Positions 15,063-23,201 of a stretch of 40,417 nt of DNA are shown here, one piece after another (the stretch's first letter is position 1; the number at the start of each line of letters is the position of its first letter). A program made the position numbers and the translations under genes. The notes below the pieces were generated by a model. That model worked only from the letters and a program-made list of their open reading frames with translations, made no database searches and was not told where the DNA came from. Source of the DNA: Leptofilum sp050292445 (GTDB lineage: Bacteria; Chloroflexota; Anaerolineae; Promineifilales; Promineifilaceae). The stretch lies in assembly GCA_050292445.1 (NCBI GenBank), contig JBNKLQ010000012.1:1-40417 (forward strand), written 5' to 3'.

Positions 15063-16193
15063 TTAGGTGTTGGACAGGACGGTCAGAATAGACTTGGCGT
15101 AAGTTTTATACCGCCAAGGGCCTACTTCATCAATCTGGGCTAACTGGGTCTCGTTTTGCGGATTTTTTAGGGCGATGGCCCACAGAGCATCCTTGCTGAT
15201 GATGACATCTGATTCCACACCGCGTTGGCTGGCGGTGTTTTTGCGCCAGGTGTGCAGCTTGTCGTACCGGTTCATGGCATCTTCGGGGGGGCGCTGGTTG
15301 CGTTTGGGGAAGGGGGGATGGGGGGCGTTCAGCCCGTCGGCAATAATTTTGAGCACCTGACGGCCGTATCGCCGGGTTTGTCCTGCGGTCATGCCGTACA
15401 CATCGCGTAAGGTAGACAGGTTGGTTGGTGTCGTTTGGGCCAGCTCTATGAGTGTCTTATCGTGGAAAATTTTGAACAGGGGCCGATTGCGCAGCCGGGC
15501 TTCCTGGTCACGGTAGATAGCTAGCGCTTTTAGTACGGCCTGCTGCTGCCGCGACAAATCATACGCGCCGCTGATCGACCAAAAATCGTTGTCGGGGTCA
15601 AATTCATTGTCGCTGAGTTTGACATGGGTCTGATCCGCGAAGGTTTCGGCCGCTTCTTCCAGCCGTCCGGCGGCGGCCAGCTCTTTTTCAAGATGGTCAC
15701 GCAGTTGGAGTAGATGGTGGGTATCTAATTGGGCATAGACAAGCTGTTCAGGGGACAACGGCCGTTTGCACCAATTCGACTTTTGGTACCGTTTGTTTAG
15801 CTTAATGCCGTACACTTCTTCCAACATACTGGCCAGACCATAGCGTGGATAGCCTAAAATGCGGGCGGCCCACATCGTGTCGAACAAATTTTGCAGCTGC
15901 CAATCAAACTGCCGCTTGAGCAAAGTAAGATCATATTCAGCAGCGTGGAACACTTTTTCTATCTGTGGGTCTTGGATAATGTCACCCAGGCCGCTTAAGT
16001 TCCGCACGCCCAAAGGGTCGATAATATAATCTTGCCCAGGGATGGTAATTTGGACGAGGCACACTTCTTCGCGGTAAGCGTACATACTGTTGGCTTCTAA
16101 ATCGATGGCTAAACGAGATTCTGCCTGTAGTTTTTCCAAACAAAGGTGCCAATCGGACTGCGTTGTAATGAGTTTATGTGGCGGTAATTTCAC
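15063..16193 (-). CDS. rnd: Ribonuclease D-like 3'-5' exonuclease with HRDC region
   Basis: 376 residues. The DEDDy catalytic set is complete: D31 and E33 in AIDLEANSMY (Exo I), D88 in HAAEYDLTLL (Exo II), Y153 and D157 in YAQLDTHHLL (Exo III). The C-terminal half contains a helical HRDC-like segment (about 215-290: QQAVLKALAIYRDQEARLRNRPLFKIFHDKTLIELA) and a second weaker one. It trims 3' ends of tRNA or other RNA in the cytoplasm. The start is GTG with GGAG seven bases upstream. A TATAAT (minus strand, 16237-16232) is a possible -10 about 40 bases before the start. Confidence 0.93.
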   Translation of the reverse strand: MKLPPHKLITTQSDWHLCLEKLQAESRLAIDLEANSMYAYREEVCLVQITIPGQDYIIDPLGVRNLSGLGDIIQDPQIEKVFHAAEYDLTLLKRQFDWQLQNLFDTMWAARILGYPRYGLASMLEEVYGIKLNKRYQKSNWCKRPLSPEQLVYAQLDTHHLLQLRDHLEKELAAAGRLEEAAETFADQTHVKLSDNEFDPDNDFWSISGAYDLSRQQQAVLKALAIYRDQEARLRNRPLFKIFHDKTLIELAQTTPTNLSTLRDVYGMTAGQTRRYGRQVLKIIADGLNAPHPPFPKRNQRPPEDAMNRYDKLHTWRKNTASQRGVESDVIISKDALWAIALKNPQNETQLAQIDEVGPWRYKTYAKSILTVLSNT

Positions 16194-16316
16194 AAAGATG
16201 CTCCGTTGAAAAGTCCAAAAACATGACCCCCATTATAGCATTTTGGTCAAGCAGGTGGGTCTGGCTGCTAGAGGGTTCTCATTTTTACGCGATGGGTTTG
16301 GCGGCGGCAATGGTAT

Positions 16317-17282
16317 TTAGGCGCTATGTTTTAAAACGGCCGTTTCGTACCAGGCCCAAAAGCGCCGCACCCCTTCTTCAACCGAGATTTGGGGATTGTA
16401 GCCCAGCAGACGACGGGCTTTGCTAATGTCGGCCTCGTTTCTTACAAAATCAGCGGCCAGGCGCGGTCGGCGAAAAACATTGGCCGGTTGGCCACCCAAT
16501 GCCTCTATAAGACGCACAAAATCCGCAAGCAGCGTTGGTTCACCGCGTCCCAGGTTAATGATCTCATATCCTAACGGCCTATCCAACGCCGCTACCACAC
16601 CATCAGTAATGTCATCAACGTAGGTCCAGTCGCGGTACATCTCTCCGTTGTCGTACAGGGGAATCTGAATGCCTTTGGCCACGCTTTCCGCTACTAGGTA
16701 GGCCATCATGTCGGGACGGCCGTTTGGCCCATAGACGGTGAAAAAGCGAACGGCCGTAAAGTTCAGCCCGAACAGATGATGATAAGCATGACCCAAAATC
16801 TCGGCAGCGCGTTTGGCGGCGGCGTATGGTTGCAATGGCCGGTCGCATGGGTCTGTTTCGACAAACGGAATTTGGGTGGTGTTGCCGTAAACAGAAGAGG
16901 TAGAAGCCATCACAAAGTTTGGCATATTGCCAGCAGCGCGAGCGGCATCCAGCAAGTTTTGCGTGCCGTTCAGATTCACTTCCACGTACAAATCCGGGTA
17001 CTGCACCGCGTTGCGCACCCCGGCCATTGCTGCCAGATGAGCTACAGCCTCAAATTTCTCGTTGGCGAACAGCTCAAACATGGCCTGTCGCTGGCGAATA
17101 TCTTGCTCCACCATGCGGAAGTTAGGGTAGGTGGCTAATCGCTGTGCATTCGCGCGCTTTTTGGCAGGATCATAATAATCGTTGAAGTTGTCTAACCCTA
17201 CAACATTATTGCCCCGTTCGGCTAATTTTTCGGCTAAATTACTACCAATGAATCCGGCTGCGCCGGTGACTAATACTTTCAT
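16317..17282 (-). CDS. NAD-dependent sugar-nucleotide epimerase (UDP-glucuronate 4-epimerase/GalE-like SDR)
   Basis: 321 residues of the extended short-chain dehydrogenase family. It has the NAD-binding GAAGFIG (G7, G10, G13), DNFNDYYDPAKK, HLAAMAGVR, active-site STSSVYGN (S130) with Y153xxxK157, FFTVYGPNGRPDMM and RDWTYVDDITDGVVAALD. The last group of motifs is characteristic of UDP-glucuronate 4-epimerases and related UDP-sugar epimerases. It would supply a nucleotide sugar for surface polysaccharide and fits the glycosyltransferases in the window. The ribosome site is weak; a G-rich stretch lies 13 bases upstream within a palindromic repeat. Exact substrate is uncertain. Confidence 0.88.
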   Translation of the reverse strand: MKVLVTGAAGFIGSNLAEKLAERGNNVVGLDNFNDYYDPAKKRANAQRLATYPNFRMVEQDIRQRQAMFELFANEKFEAVAHLAAMAGVRNAVQYPDLYVEVNLNGTQNLLDAARAAGNMPNFVMASTSSVYGNTTQIPFVETDPCDRPLQPYAAAKRAAEILGHAYHHLFGLNFTAVRFFTVYGPNGRPDMMAYLVAESVAKGIQIPLYDNGEMYRDWTYVDDITDGVVAALDRPLGYEIINLGRGEPTLLADFVRLIEALGGQPANVFRRPRLAADFVRNEADISKARRLLGYNPQISVEEGVRRFWAWYETAVLKHSA

Positions 17283-17297
17283 AATTGCACACTTTTA

Positions 17298-17346
17298 CCC
17301 CCTCCCTCACCCTCCCCATTCCAGGGGGAGGGCTGGGGTGAGGGTA
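17298..17346. repeat. GC-rich extragenic palindrome (CCCTCACCC type)
   Basis: CCCTCACCCTCCCC is mirrored by GGGGAGGGCTGGGGTGAGGG around the loop ATTCCA, with a few unpaired bases in the longer arm. This resembles the CCCTCACCC...GGGTGAGGG extragenic repeats seen in many bacterial genomes. It sits between recJ and the epimerase gene on the minus strand. Confidence 0.6.
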
Positions 17347-17349
17347 GGT

Positions 17350-19074
17350 TTAGATTTGTGACGGCCGTATATCCTGCACCATCAATTGTAAATTACGATT
17401 ACCACGCCACTCATTGACGCTGATGCTGTAAACCAGATCGACGGTTTGTGGCAGATGGCTTGCCCACTCACCCTGGCGAAAAGCGATGGCACCAATCTCC
17501 CGGTAGCCGGTGATGCCGCCTGCGGCCAAGGTCAGCTGCAAATGTGCGCCTCCCTGTCCTACAGCCCGATGATGGATCACTTCCACGTCCCGGCTCAGGA
17601 ACACTGGCTGTGGATTGGCCGCGCCAGTTGGTTCCAACTGCTGCAAATGTTCAAACATTGCCCAATCAACTTCGTCTAGCTCAATTTCAGCATCAATGGT
17701 CAGGGTGGGGATCAAGTCCACATCGCGCAGCTTACGTTCGGCTACGTCGCTGATTCGGCTGAGAAATTCGGGCAGGTTGGCATTGCGCACGGTGAATCCG
17801 GCGGCCTGCGCATGACCGCCGTGCCGCACCAGCAAATCGGCTACCTCATCTAAGGCATCGGTAATGTGAAATTTGTCGATGGAGCGGCAGGAGCCACGGC
17901 TCTCTTCCTCGCCCTGTTCCATAACGATGGCGGGACGGTAATGTTTCTCGGCCAGGCGGCTGGCCACCAGCCCCACCACGCCAGAAACAAACTCTGTGTC
18001 GGCGGCGATGAGAATGGGGGCGTCTGGCTCTACCATGCCTTCGGCTTTGCTGCTGAGTTCGGCCGTGAGCTGCTGACGTTTGCGGTTGAGCTTATCCAGC
18101 TCGTCAGCGTAGCGGTTGGCATCCTGGCTGTTGTTGGCCGCCAGCAGGCGGGCGGCGCTGTAAGCGTGGGCCAGGCGTCCGGCGGCGTTGATGCGCGGCC
18201 CGATGCCAAAGGCGATGGATTCAGCGGTGAGGTTGCCGGGGGTGAGGCGGGCGGCGCGAGCAATGGCGGCAATGCCAGCCCGCTTGGAATTGTTGAGCGA
18301 TTGCAGCCCCTCGATAACGAGCTTGCGGTTTTCTTTAAGCAGCGGGGCCAAGTCGGCTACGGTGCCAATCGCTACCAGATCGAGTAAATCGGCTTCGTCA
18401 AAAGAAGCGCGGTCGGAGCGGGACTGCTTGAGCGCCTGGGCCAGCTTAAAGGCAATACCCACGCCAGCCAGCATGTCATCGGGATACGTTGAGTCAGGGC
18501 GCTTGGGGTTGATTACGGCCGTTCCCGGCGGCATCTTCGGCCCCAAACTGTGGTGATCGGTGATGATCATCTCCAGGCCAATTTGGTTGGCGTGTTCTAC
18601 TTCAAAAACGGAGCGAATGCCACAGTCTACGGTAATGACAAGATCCGCCCCTTTTGCTTTGAGGTTGGTCAGCGCTTCAACATTGAGGCCATAGCCTTCA
18701 TCGACGCGGTCGGGGATGTACGGCCGTATCAAATTGCGATCAGCCCCCATGCCGCGCAGCGCCTGCGTCAACAGCACCGTGCTGGTCACCCCATCAGCAT
18801 CAAAATCGCCATACACAATGATCGTTTCTTCATTATCAATCGCCTGCTCAATGCGGGACACCGCTTTGTCCATGTCTGGCAGCAAAAACGGGTCGGTCGA
18901 TTCCAGGTAGCGCCCTTCTAAAAACGCATGAACGGCCCCTGGCTCAATAATGCCCCGGTTATACAGTACCTGGAGCATGACAGGGTGAATATGGCCAAAT
19001 TTTTCCTGAATATGGTCTGGCACTTTAGGGGCGACCTGCCAGATGTTTTTACGCAATGTATTGGGTCGATTCAT
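17350..19074 (-). CDS. recJ: Single-stranded-DNA-specific 5'-3' exonuclease RecJ
   Basis: 574 residues from the ATG at 19074; an in-frame GTG at 19092 adds six residues and has no better support. The DHH domain has YGDFDADGVTSTVLL (D90, D92, D94), VDCGIRS (D150) and ITDHHSLG (D173-H175), followed by NPKRPDSTYPDDMLAGVGIAFKLAQAL. The DHHA1 region carries RINAAGRL, VASRLAEKHYRPAIVM, GSCRSIDKFHITDAL and GGHAQAAGFTV. The C-terminal OB-like domain ends at residue 574. RecJ resects DNA in recombination and mismatch or base-excision repair. Catalytic residues are intact. Neither start has a convincing Shine-Dalgarno site. A TACCAT eight bases before the ATG could be a -10, giving a leaderless message, but this is weak. 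Confidence 0.95.
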   Translation of the reverse strand: MNRPNTLRKNIWQVAPKVPDHIQEKFGHIHPVMLQVLYNRGIIEPGAVHAFLEGRYLESTDPFLLPDMDKAVSRIEQAIDNEETIIVYGDFDADGVTSTVLLTQALRGMGADRNLIRPYIPDRVDEGYGLNVEALTNLKAKGADLVITVDCGIRSVFEVEHANQIGLEMIITDHHSLGPKMPPGTAVINPKRPDSTYPDDMLAGVGIAFKLAQALKQSRSDRASFDEADLLDLVAIGTVADLAPLLKENRKLVIEGLQSLNNSKRAGIAAIARAARLTPGNLTAESIAFGIGPRINAAGRLAHAYSAARLLAANNSQDANRYADELDKLNRKRQQLTAELSSKAEGMVEPDAPILIAADTEFVSGVVGLVASRLAEKHYRPAIVMEQGEEESRGSCRSIDKFHITDALDEVADLLVRHGGHAQAAGFTVRNANLPEFLSRISDVAERKLRDVDLIPTLTIDAEIELDEVDWAMFEHLQQLEPTGAANPQPVFLSRDVEVIHHRAVGQGGAHLQLTLAAGGITGYREIGAIAFRQGEWASHLPQTVDLVYSISVNEWRGNRNLQLMVQDIRPSQI

Positions 19075-19267
19075 AGTTCCGAATGGTAACACGGAGCAGG
19101 AGGGCTTGCCAGCGGCTGCTTGCCTTGCTTGCCACCATCTGTTACTTTATTGTGTAGGCCGGGGTGAGTTGGGGCGCTGTAAGGAATTTTATCCACAGAT
19201 TGCGCAGATGGCGCAGATTTTTCTTAAATTATTTGCGCGCTGCGGTTAATTTTCGGAGGAGGCACCG

Positions 19268-19735
19268 ATGGAAATTGTACGAACCGTTCGAGATTTGCTG
19301 CGAAAACGTGAACTTGAGGTGTGGACCATTGGCCCTGACGATACGGTTTACCAGGCGCTTCAGGTAATGGCCGATAAAAATGTGGGGGCGCTGCCGGTGA
19401 TGGAGGGGAAGAAGCTGGTTGGCATTTTTTCTGAGCGGGATTATGCGCGTAAGGTGATTTTGCACGGCCGTTCCTCCAAAGAACTGTTGGTGAACGAGAT
19501 CATGAGTTCCCGCGTATTCTACGTTCGTCCCAACCAGACCATCGAGGACTGCATGGCCCTGATGACCAAGTTCAGAATTCGCCATCTTCCCGTGATGGAG
19601 GGCGATGTTCTTGTGGGCATGATCTCCATGCGAGATGTGGTGGAAGACATCATTTCAGAGCAGGATTTCATCATTGAGCAGTTAGTCAGCTACATTCAAA
19701 ACGAGCGCAGTCCTGTTCCTCCGGCGACGCCGTGA
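19268..19735 (+). CDS. Two-CBS-domain protein
   Basis: 155 residues: a short N-terminal helix and two CBS repeats (about 15-70 and 82-140), with VGALPVMEGKKLVGIFSERDYARKV and IRHLPVMEGDVLVGMISMRDVVEDII as matching halves. Such stand-alone pairs bind adenosine nucleotides and act as energy sensors or regulators of partner proteins; the partner is unknown. The gene starts at ATG after GGAGGAGG. It is transcribed alone: recJ diverges upstream, and a strong hairpin terminator lies downstream at 19842-19886. One ACGGCCGT palindrome lies between the two repeats. Confidence 0.92.
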   Translation: MEIVRTVRDLLRKRELEVWTIGPDDTVYQALQVMADKNVGALPVMEGKKLVGIFSERDYARKVILHGRSSKELLVNEIMSSRVFYVRPNQTIEDCMALMTKFRIRHLPVMEGDVLVGMISMRDVVEDIISEQDFIIEQLVSYIQNERSPVPPATP

Positions 19736-19841
19736 ATTTGCCAATTCCAAATCGAAAAAAAATTAACCCATCGAACAAGGTGTTTCGTTGGGAAGAATAG
19801 TTATTGTTGGCTATAAGTCAAAACTTGGTTGAAGAGCCAAA

Positions 19842-19886
19842 GGAGCAAAGATTTTTACGGCAGAATTGCCTAAAAATCTTTGCTCC
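19842..19886. terminator. Bidirectional terminator hairpin
   Basis: GGAGCAAAGATTTTTA (19842-19857) and TAAAAATCTTTGCTCC (19871-19886) form a perfect 16-bp stem, extended by GGCA/TGCC inside. It lies between converging genes. Confidence 0.85.
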
Positions 19887-19923
19887 CTTGCGTTACATTT
19901 TTATGATGATGTTTGTGCCGAGA

Positions 19924-20406
19924 TTATTCTAGGGGGATTTCATCTGTAGAATTCAGAGGACGCCAGGTGCCGTGGACAATGGTGCCATCGGTACGGCCGT
20001 GTGTGTAGGTGCCCACGCCGCGCAGCCAAATGGAGCCTATGCCAGAAGCATACAGGTCAATGTCGCGCCCGTACAAGATCACTTTGACATGATCGGCGTT
20101 TTCCAGGTGGAATGAGCCATGAAACCCGACCCACTTCACCCAACCGTTAGGCAACTCAACCCGCCGCCCGATGCCGGTCACTTCGGGGACGTCGGTTTCA
20201 CCGCCGTCGTAATAGTACAGCGTGCCATTGCCGTTAATGGTCAGGCGGTCGATGTTGCCTTTGAGTCCAGCTACCCCACTGCCGTGGGCTTCTACCCAGC
20301 CTGTACCTGTGAGCGTGTCGGCGGAAACGGCCGTTACCGCAAACAAACTCCCCAGCAGCAGAAAAACCACCCAAACAGCCTTCTTTTTCAACAAACCTCG
20401 TAACAT
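19924..20406 (-). CDS. Small exported protein of unknown function
   Basis: 160 residues from the ATG at 20406, chosen because AAGGAGG (20413-20419) is perfectly spaced on the minus strand. A longer frame to 20457 would absorb this site. It has a classic signal peptide: basic MLRGLLKKK, a hydrophobic core and AVSA before D30. The mature part is rich in Gly, Thr, Val and aromatic residues with a regular alternating pattern (GNIDRLTINGNGTLYYYDGG, VKVILYGRDIDLYASGIGS, GVGTYTHGRTDG), suggesting a beta-sheet fold. I do not recognise a family. It is transcribed alone and would act outside the membrane. Confidence 0.8.
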   Translation of the reverse strand: MLRGLLKKKAVWVVFLLLGSLFAVTAVSADTLTGTGWVEAHGSGVAGLKGNIDRLTINGNGTLYYYDGGETDVPEVTGIGRRVELPNGWVKWVGFHGSFHLENADHVKVILYGRDIDLYASGIGSIWLRGVGTYTHGRTDGTIVHGTWRPLNSTDEIPLE

Positions 20407-20714
20407 GATGTGCCTCCTTGGGGCGGCAAGCGTTGGCCAGGAGCATCGTCTCGGCAAACGGCTTGCGTTATTGAATGATGGCAGGCAGTATGGTGGGTGG
20501 TTTTTAGAGTACTGTTACGGAGGTGTAAATAGTTTGTAAAGTGGTATAAATACGACCGTGCGATAAAGAGAACTAAACGTACGCTAAATTCGAGAACTTG
20601 CCCGCCGTGTTTATTTGAGAATATGATAATGGCTGTCCACTGGACTGGGCCGGTTGCAGCATGAAGCCAGGAATTTAATACTGAGCGAAGTCAGAAAAGA
20701 GAAAAGGGGGAAAA
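20407..20714. other. 308-bp intergenic region between divergent genes
   Basis: It holds the leaders of two divergent genes. For the plus strand, TTGCCC (20598-20603), an 18-base spacer and TATGAT (20622-20627) form a fair promoter for the metallo-hydrolase gene. A GGGGG tract just before 20715 is its ribosome site. No ORF or stable hairpin is obvious in the rest. Confidence 0.4.
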
Positions 20715-21470
20715 ATGAAAGTACAGCATATCGGAAAAAGAGGCTATTTATTCATCTTTGAATTTGGAGAAGTGGGCACGGATACAACCAATGTGTATCT
20801 AATCAAGGGGGCGCAGCAGTGGTTTATCATCGATACTTTTTTAGGTCCCGCCGCCATTGCAGAAATAGAAGCTTATTTGAAGACGAGCTTTGCGAATACA
20901 CCATTAATCGTGGTTAATACGCATGCCCATTTTGATCATTTTTGGGGCAATTGTGCTTTCCCAGATACGATGATTGTGGGCCATGTTTTATGCCAGCAAG
21001 ATATCAACCGCAGGCAACAGGTTGAATACTTGGCGAAAAACCCCGAATTACAAAAAGGAAAAGTAGAGCTGGTAGCCCCAAATCTGACCTTCGAGAAGCG
21101 ATTGATATTTGAAGCTGATGGGGTGGAACTGTTTCATAGTCCCGGCCATACGCGTGATGGCATCTCAATCATAGATCGAGAAGATGAAGTCTTATTGGTC
21201 GGCGATAATCTTGGGTTACCGATACCATCGCTATATCCAGGGGTGCAGGTGGCGGATTATATCGAAACATTAGAAACATATCGTTCGCTAGGAGTTCCAC
21301 ACATTATCAGCAGTCATTACAATCAAATTGAAGACGATTTGATTGCCGCGAATCTTGCATATTTACAAAAGCTGGCGGCAGACGAAACTGAAGAATACGA
21401 TCAAGGTGAGTATAAGTTCTTCAATGATTGGAACAGAAAGATGCTAGGCAGGCCAGCACCAGCAATTTGA
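20715..21470 (+). CDS. Metallo-beta-lactamase-fold hydrolase, possibly acquired
   Basis: 251 residues with the full metal site: NTHAHFDHFWGN (H70, H72, D74, H75), a later HSPGHTRDG histidine, VGDN as bridging Asp and ISSHYNQ as last His. Glyoxalase II-like hydrolases, quorum-quenching lactonases and other thioester or lactone hydrolases share this set; the substrate is open. Base composition is visibly more AT-rich than that of its neighbours, and the gene lies in a 1.58-kb stretch (20335-21917) without an ACGGCCGT palindrome. An attC-like site starts 16 bases after the stop codon, in the orientation expected for an integron gene cassette. These points together hint at transfer. Confidence 0.88.
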   Translation: MKVQHIGKRGYLFIFEFGEVGTDTTNVYLIKGAQQWFIIDTFLGPAAIAEIEAYLKTSFANTPLIVVNTHAHFDHFWGNCAFPDTMIVGHVLCQQDINRRQQVEYLAKNPELQKGKVELVAPNLTFEKRLIFEADGVELFHSPGHTRDGISIIDREDEVLLVGDNLGLPIPSLYPGVQVADYIETLETYRSLGVPHIISSHYNQIEDDLIAANLAYLQKLAADETEEYDQGEYKFFNDWNRKMLGRPAPAI

Positions 21471-21486
21471 TACCGGACAAATTGCA

Positions 21487-21611
21487 GCCCAACCCCGCGT
21501 TAATCTGACCCGGCTATCGCTGCGCTCCCGTCTTCATGAGGACGCGGCCGAAAATCCTTGCCAGAACAGGCTCAAGGGTCAAACGCCGAGCAAGTTACGC
21601 CATCGTTAGGC
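21487..21611 (+). other. Candidate integron attC-like recombination site
   Basis: R''-like box GCCCAAC (21487-21493, fits RYYYAAC), spacer CCCG, L''-like CGTTAAT (21498-21504), then TGACCC (21506-21511) paired with GGGTCA (21576-21581), L'-like AGTTACG (21593-21599), five-base spacer CCATC, and R'-like GTTAGGC (21605-21611, fits GTTRRRY). R' and R'' are complementary at six of seven positions. Order, spacing, length (125 bp) and position just 3' of an ORF follow attC architecture. Core boxes are short and degenerate, so chance is possible; no integrase gene is in the window. The R' box overlaps the stop codon of the convergent gene. Confidence 0.4.
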
Positions 21612-23099
21612 GTTTTTCCATTTGGTTAGAATAGTTGGCAGAGAGGGCAAGAGAAAGACGAAGGGGATGCCAATAAGGTGGGCGGTGAACTGGCTGCCGC
21701 TGAGAGCGTAAGCGCGCAGGTGGCCGTAGATGAGGACGGAGAGTTGGACGGTAAACAGGAACCAGAGTCCGGCGTGCAGGCGGAAGGTTGGTTGCATTTC
21801 TGCGCTTTCATCTTCCAGTAGGAGCCAGAGGAAGGGCCAGGTACTGTACCAGAGGCGAAAGCTGAGGGCTTGCAGGCTGTAAGCTGCCAGCACATCGGCC
21901 GCAGCACGCAAGGGGGAACGGCCGTTCCACCCCAACCACAATAACCACACAACCAACAACCCAAACAGCAGCCTAAATAAATTTGCCACCAATTCAATAA
22001 ACGCTGGCGTGAGCGGCTGTCCCCACTCACCGGCGATGAGCAACACTAGCGTGGCCGGTGAAAAGCCGGGTCCACTCGACGCTTCGCGCAAAAGCCGCAC
22101 GGCTAAATCGAGTGGCGACCCAAATGGCAAAAACGCCAGCCAAACGGCCGTTCCGCCCCAAATCACCGCCCAGCCAAACAGCCGCAGGCGGGCGGCATTG
22201 TTTTCCAGCTCCCGCCAGATGGCCAGCGCAAAAAAGGGGATTGGCAGCAGGGCAATTGGTTTGGTGAGTGCTGCCAGGAGCAAAAAGAAGAGGGTGAGCG
22301 ACGGCCACTTCGGCACGCTCAATTTCATTGAGCTGCTCAGTGCAGGCCGTTTCCGCCGCCAAAACCAGATCGCCACCAACTGCCACACCATCATCAACAC
22401 GTCGTTGTGGCCATCGACGACAAACATCAGCAGCAGGGCGGGATTCCACAGCCAGAGCAGCGTGAAGCTGCGCTGTTTGGCGGCATCGGCCTGGGCCAGC
22501 AGCCGCCAGATGAGCCAGCCGCACGTTAGATGGGCCAGCAACCCAACCAGCTTGAAGGAGAGTAGCCCAGCCAGCAAATTGTTTTGCGTCAGCTGGGTGA
22601 TGCCTGTGGCCAGCAGCTCCCACAGCGGACCGTAGGGCGAGGTTTCGTCGGCCCATTCGCCCGCCAGCGGCAAAAAGGGATCATCAGGGAAGGCATCGGG
22701 CGCGGCGGCGTAGGGGCTTTGCCCGTAGACACTGCTGACGCGCCCGCGAATCACATAGCGGAACAGATCGTTGGCGTTGATGGGGTAAGTTTGCAACAAG
22801 GGGATGGCGAAAAGTACGGCCGTTCCCAACAAAATCCACAGTGAAGGCCTCGCCTGTTCTGATTGAACCGCCCGAAACGCCAGCCAGTATAGGCTAAATA
22901 GCGCCACCAGTAGCAGCGCATAGCCTAATCCGGCCAGCAGCGAGGGCGCAAAAGTGCGCACATCTTGTAGGGGGAGCGTGTGGAAATACGGCCGTAACGG
23001 AAACCACCACCAAAAAAGCAGGTACCCGACCAGTGAGGCCAGCGCCAGGAGCGTTAATTTATTTTGAAATTTAGAGGAAATTTGCGAAGTAACAGTCAC
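21606..23099 (-). CDS. GT-C alpha-mannosyltransferase-like membrane protein (polyprenol-phosphomannose dependent)
   Basis: 497 residues with about 12 hydrophobic segments. Characteristic motifs are YPINANDLFRYVIRGRVSSVYGQSPYA (acidic residue in the first large loop), SPYGPLWELLA and NPALLLMFVVDGHNDVLMM, a set I associate with MptA/MptB-like and GT87-type mannosyltransferases that use lipid-linked mannose on the outer face of the membrane. It would add mannose to a glycolipid, glycan or glycoprotein; the acceptor is unknown. The start codon is GTG with no clear ribosome site. A TATAAT (minus strand, 23152-23147) lies about 50 bases upstream without a matching -35. Five ACGGCCGT palindromes occur in or at the edges of this gene region. 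Confidence 0.82.
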   Translation of the reverse strand: MTVTSQISSKFQNKLTLLALASLVGYLLFWWWFPLRPYFHTLPLQDVRTFAPSLLAGLGYALLLVALFSLYWLAFRAVQSEQARPSLWILLGTAVLFAIPLLQTYPINANDLFRYVIRGRVSSVYGQSPYAAAPDAFPDDPFLPLAGEWADETSPYGPLWELLATGITQLTQNNLLAGLLSFKLVGLLAHLTCGWLIWRLLAQADAAKQRSFTLLWLWNPALLLMFVVDGHNDVLMMVWQLVAIWFWRRKRPALSSSMKLSVPKWPSLTLFFLLLAALTKPIALLPIPFFALAIWRELENNAARLRLFGWAVIWGGTAVWLAFLPFGSPLDLAVRLLREASSGPGFSPATLVLLIAGEWGQPLTPAFIELVANLFRLLFGLLVVWLLWLGWNGRSPLRAAADVLAAYSLQALSFRLWYSTWPFLWLLLEDESAEMQPTFRLHAGLWFLFTVQLSVLIYGHLRAYALSGSQFTAHLIGIPFVFLLPSLPTILTKWKNA

Positions 23100-23104
23100 A
23101 ATTT

Positions 23105-23200
23105 GGTAATCAGTATGTCAGTTATCGGTAATCAGTTGAGCTCTAGATTATAGACCGTTTTATCGAATACTGATCACCGATGACAGATTACCGTTCACCG
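23105..23200. repeat. Imperfect inverted repeat made of GGTAATCAG-type units
   Basis: GGTAATCAGTAT (23105-23116) is mirrored by ATACTGATCACC (23167-23178) with one difference. Further related units (ATCGGTAATCAG; GATTACCG; CACCGATCACG) fill the region. It looks like a short extragenic repeat cluster between two minus-strand genes. Confidence 0.5.
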
Positions 23201-23201
23201 A

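Noticed and set aside
19189..19197. Perfect DnaA box TTATCCACA
   Set aside because: It is single, with no cluster of boxes, no AT-rich unwinding region and no dnaA or dnaN nearby. It is part of a TTATCCACAGATT-type intergenic string, so not an origin.
22027..22656. Minus-strand ORF of 209 codons inside the mannosyltransferase gene
   Set aside because: Same strand, other frame of a gene with clear membrane-protein character; composition typical of a shadow frame in GC-rich coding DNA.
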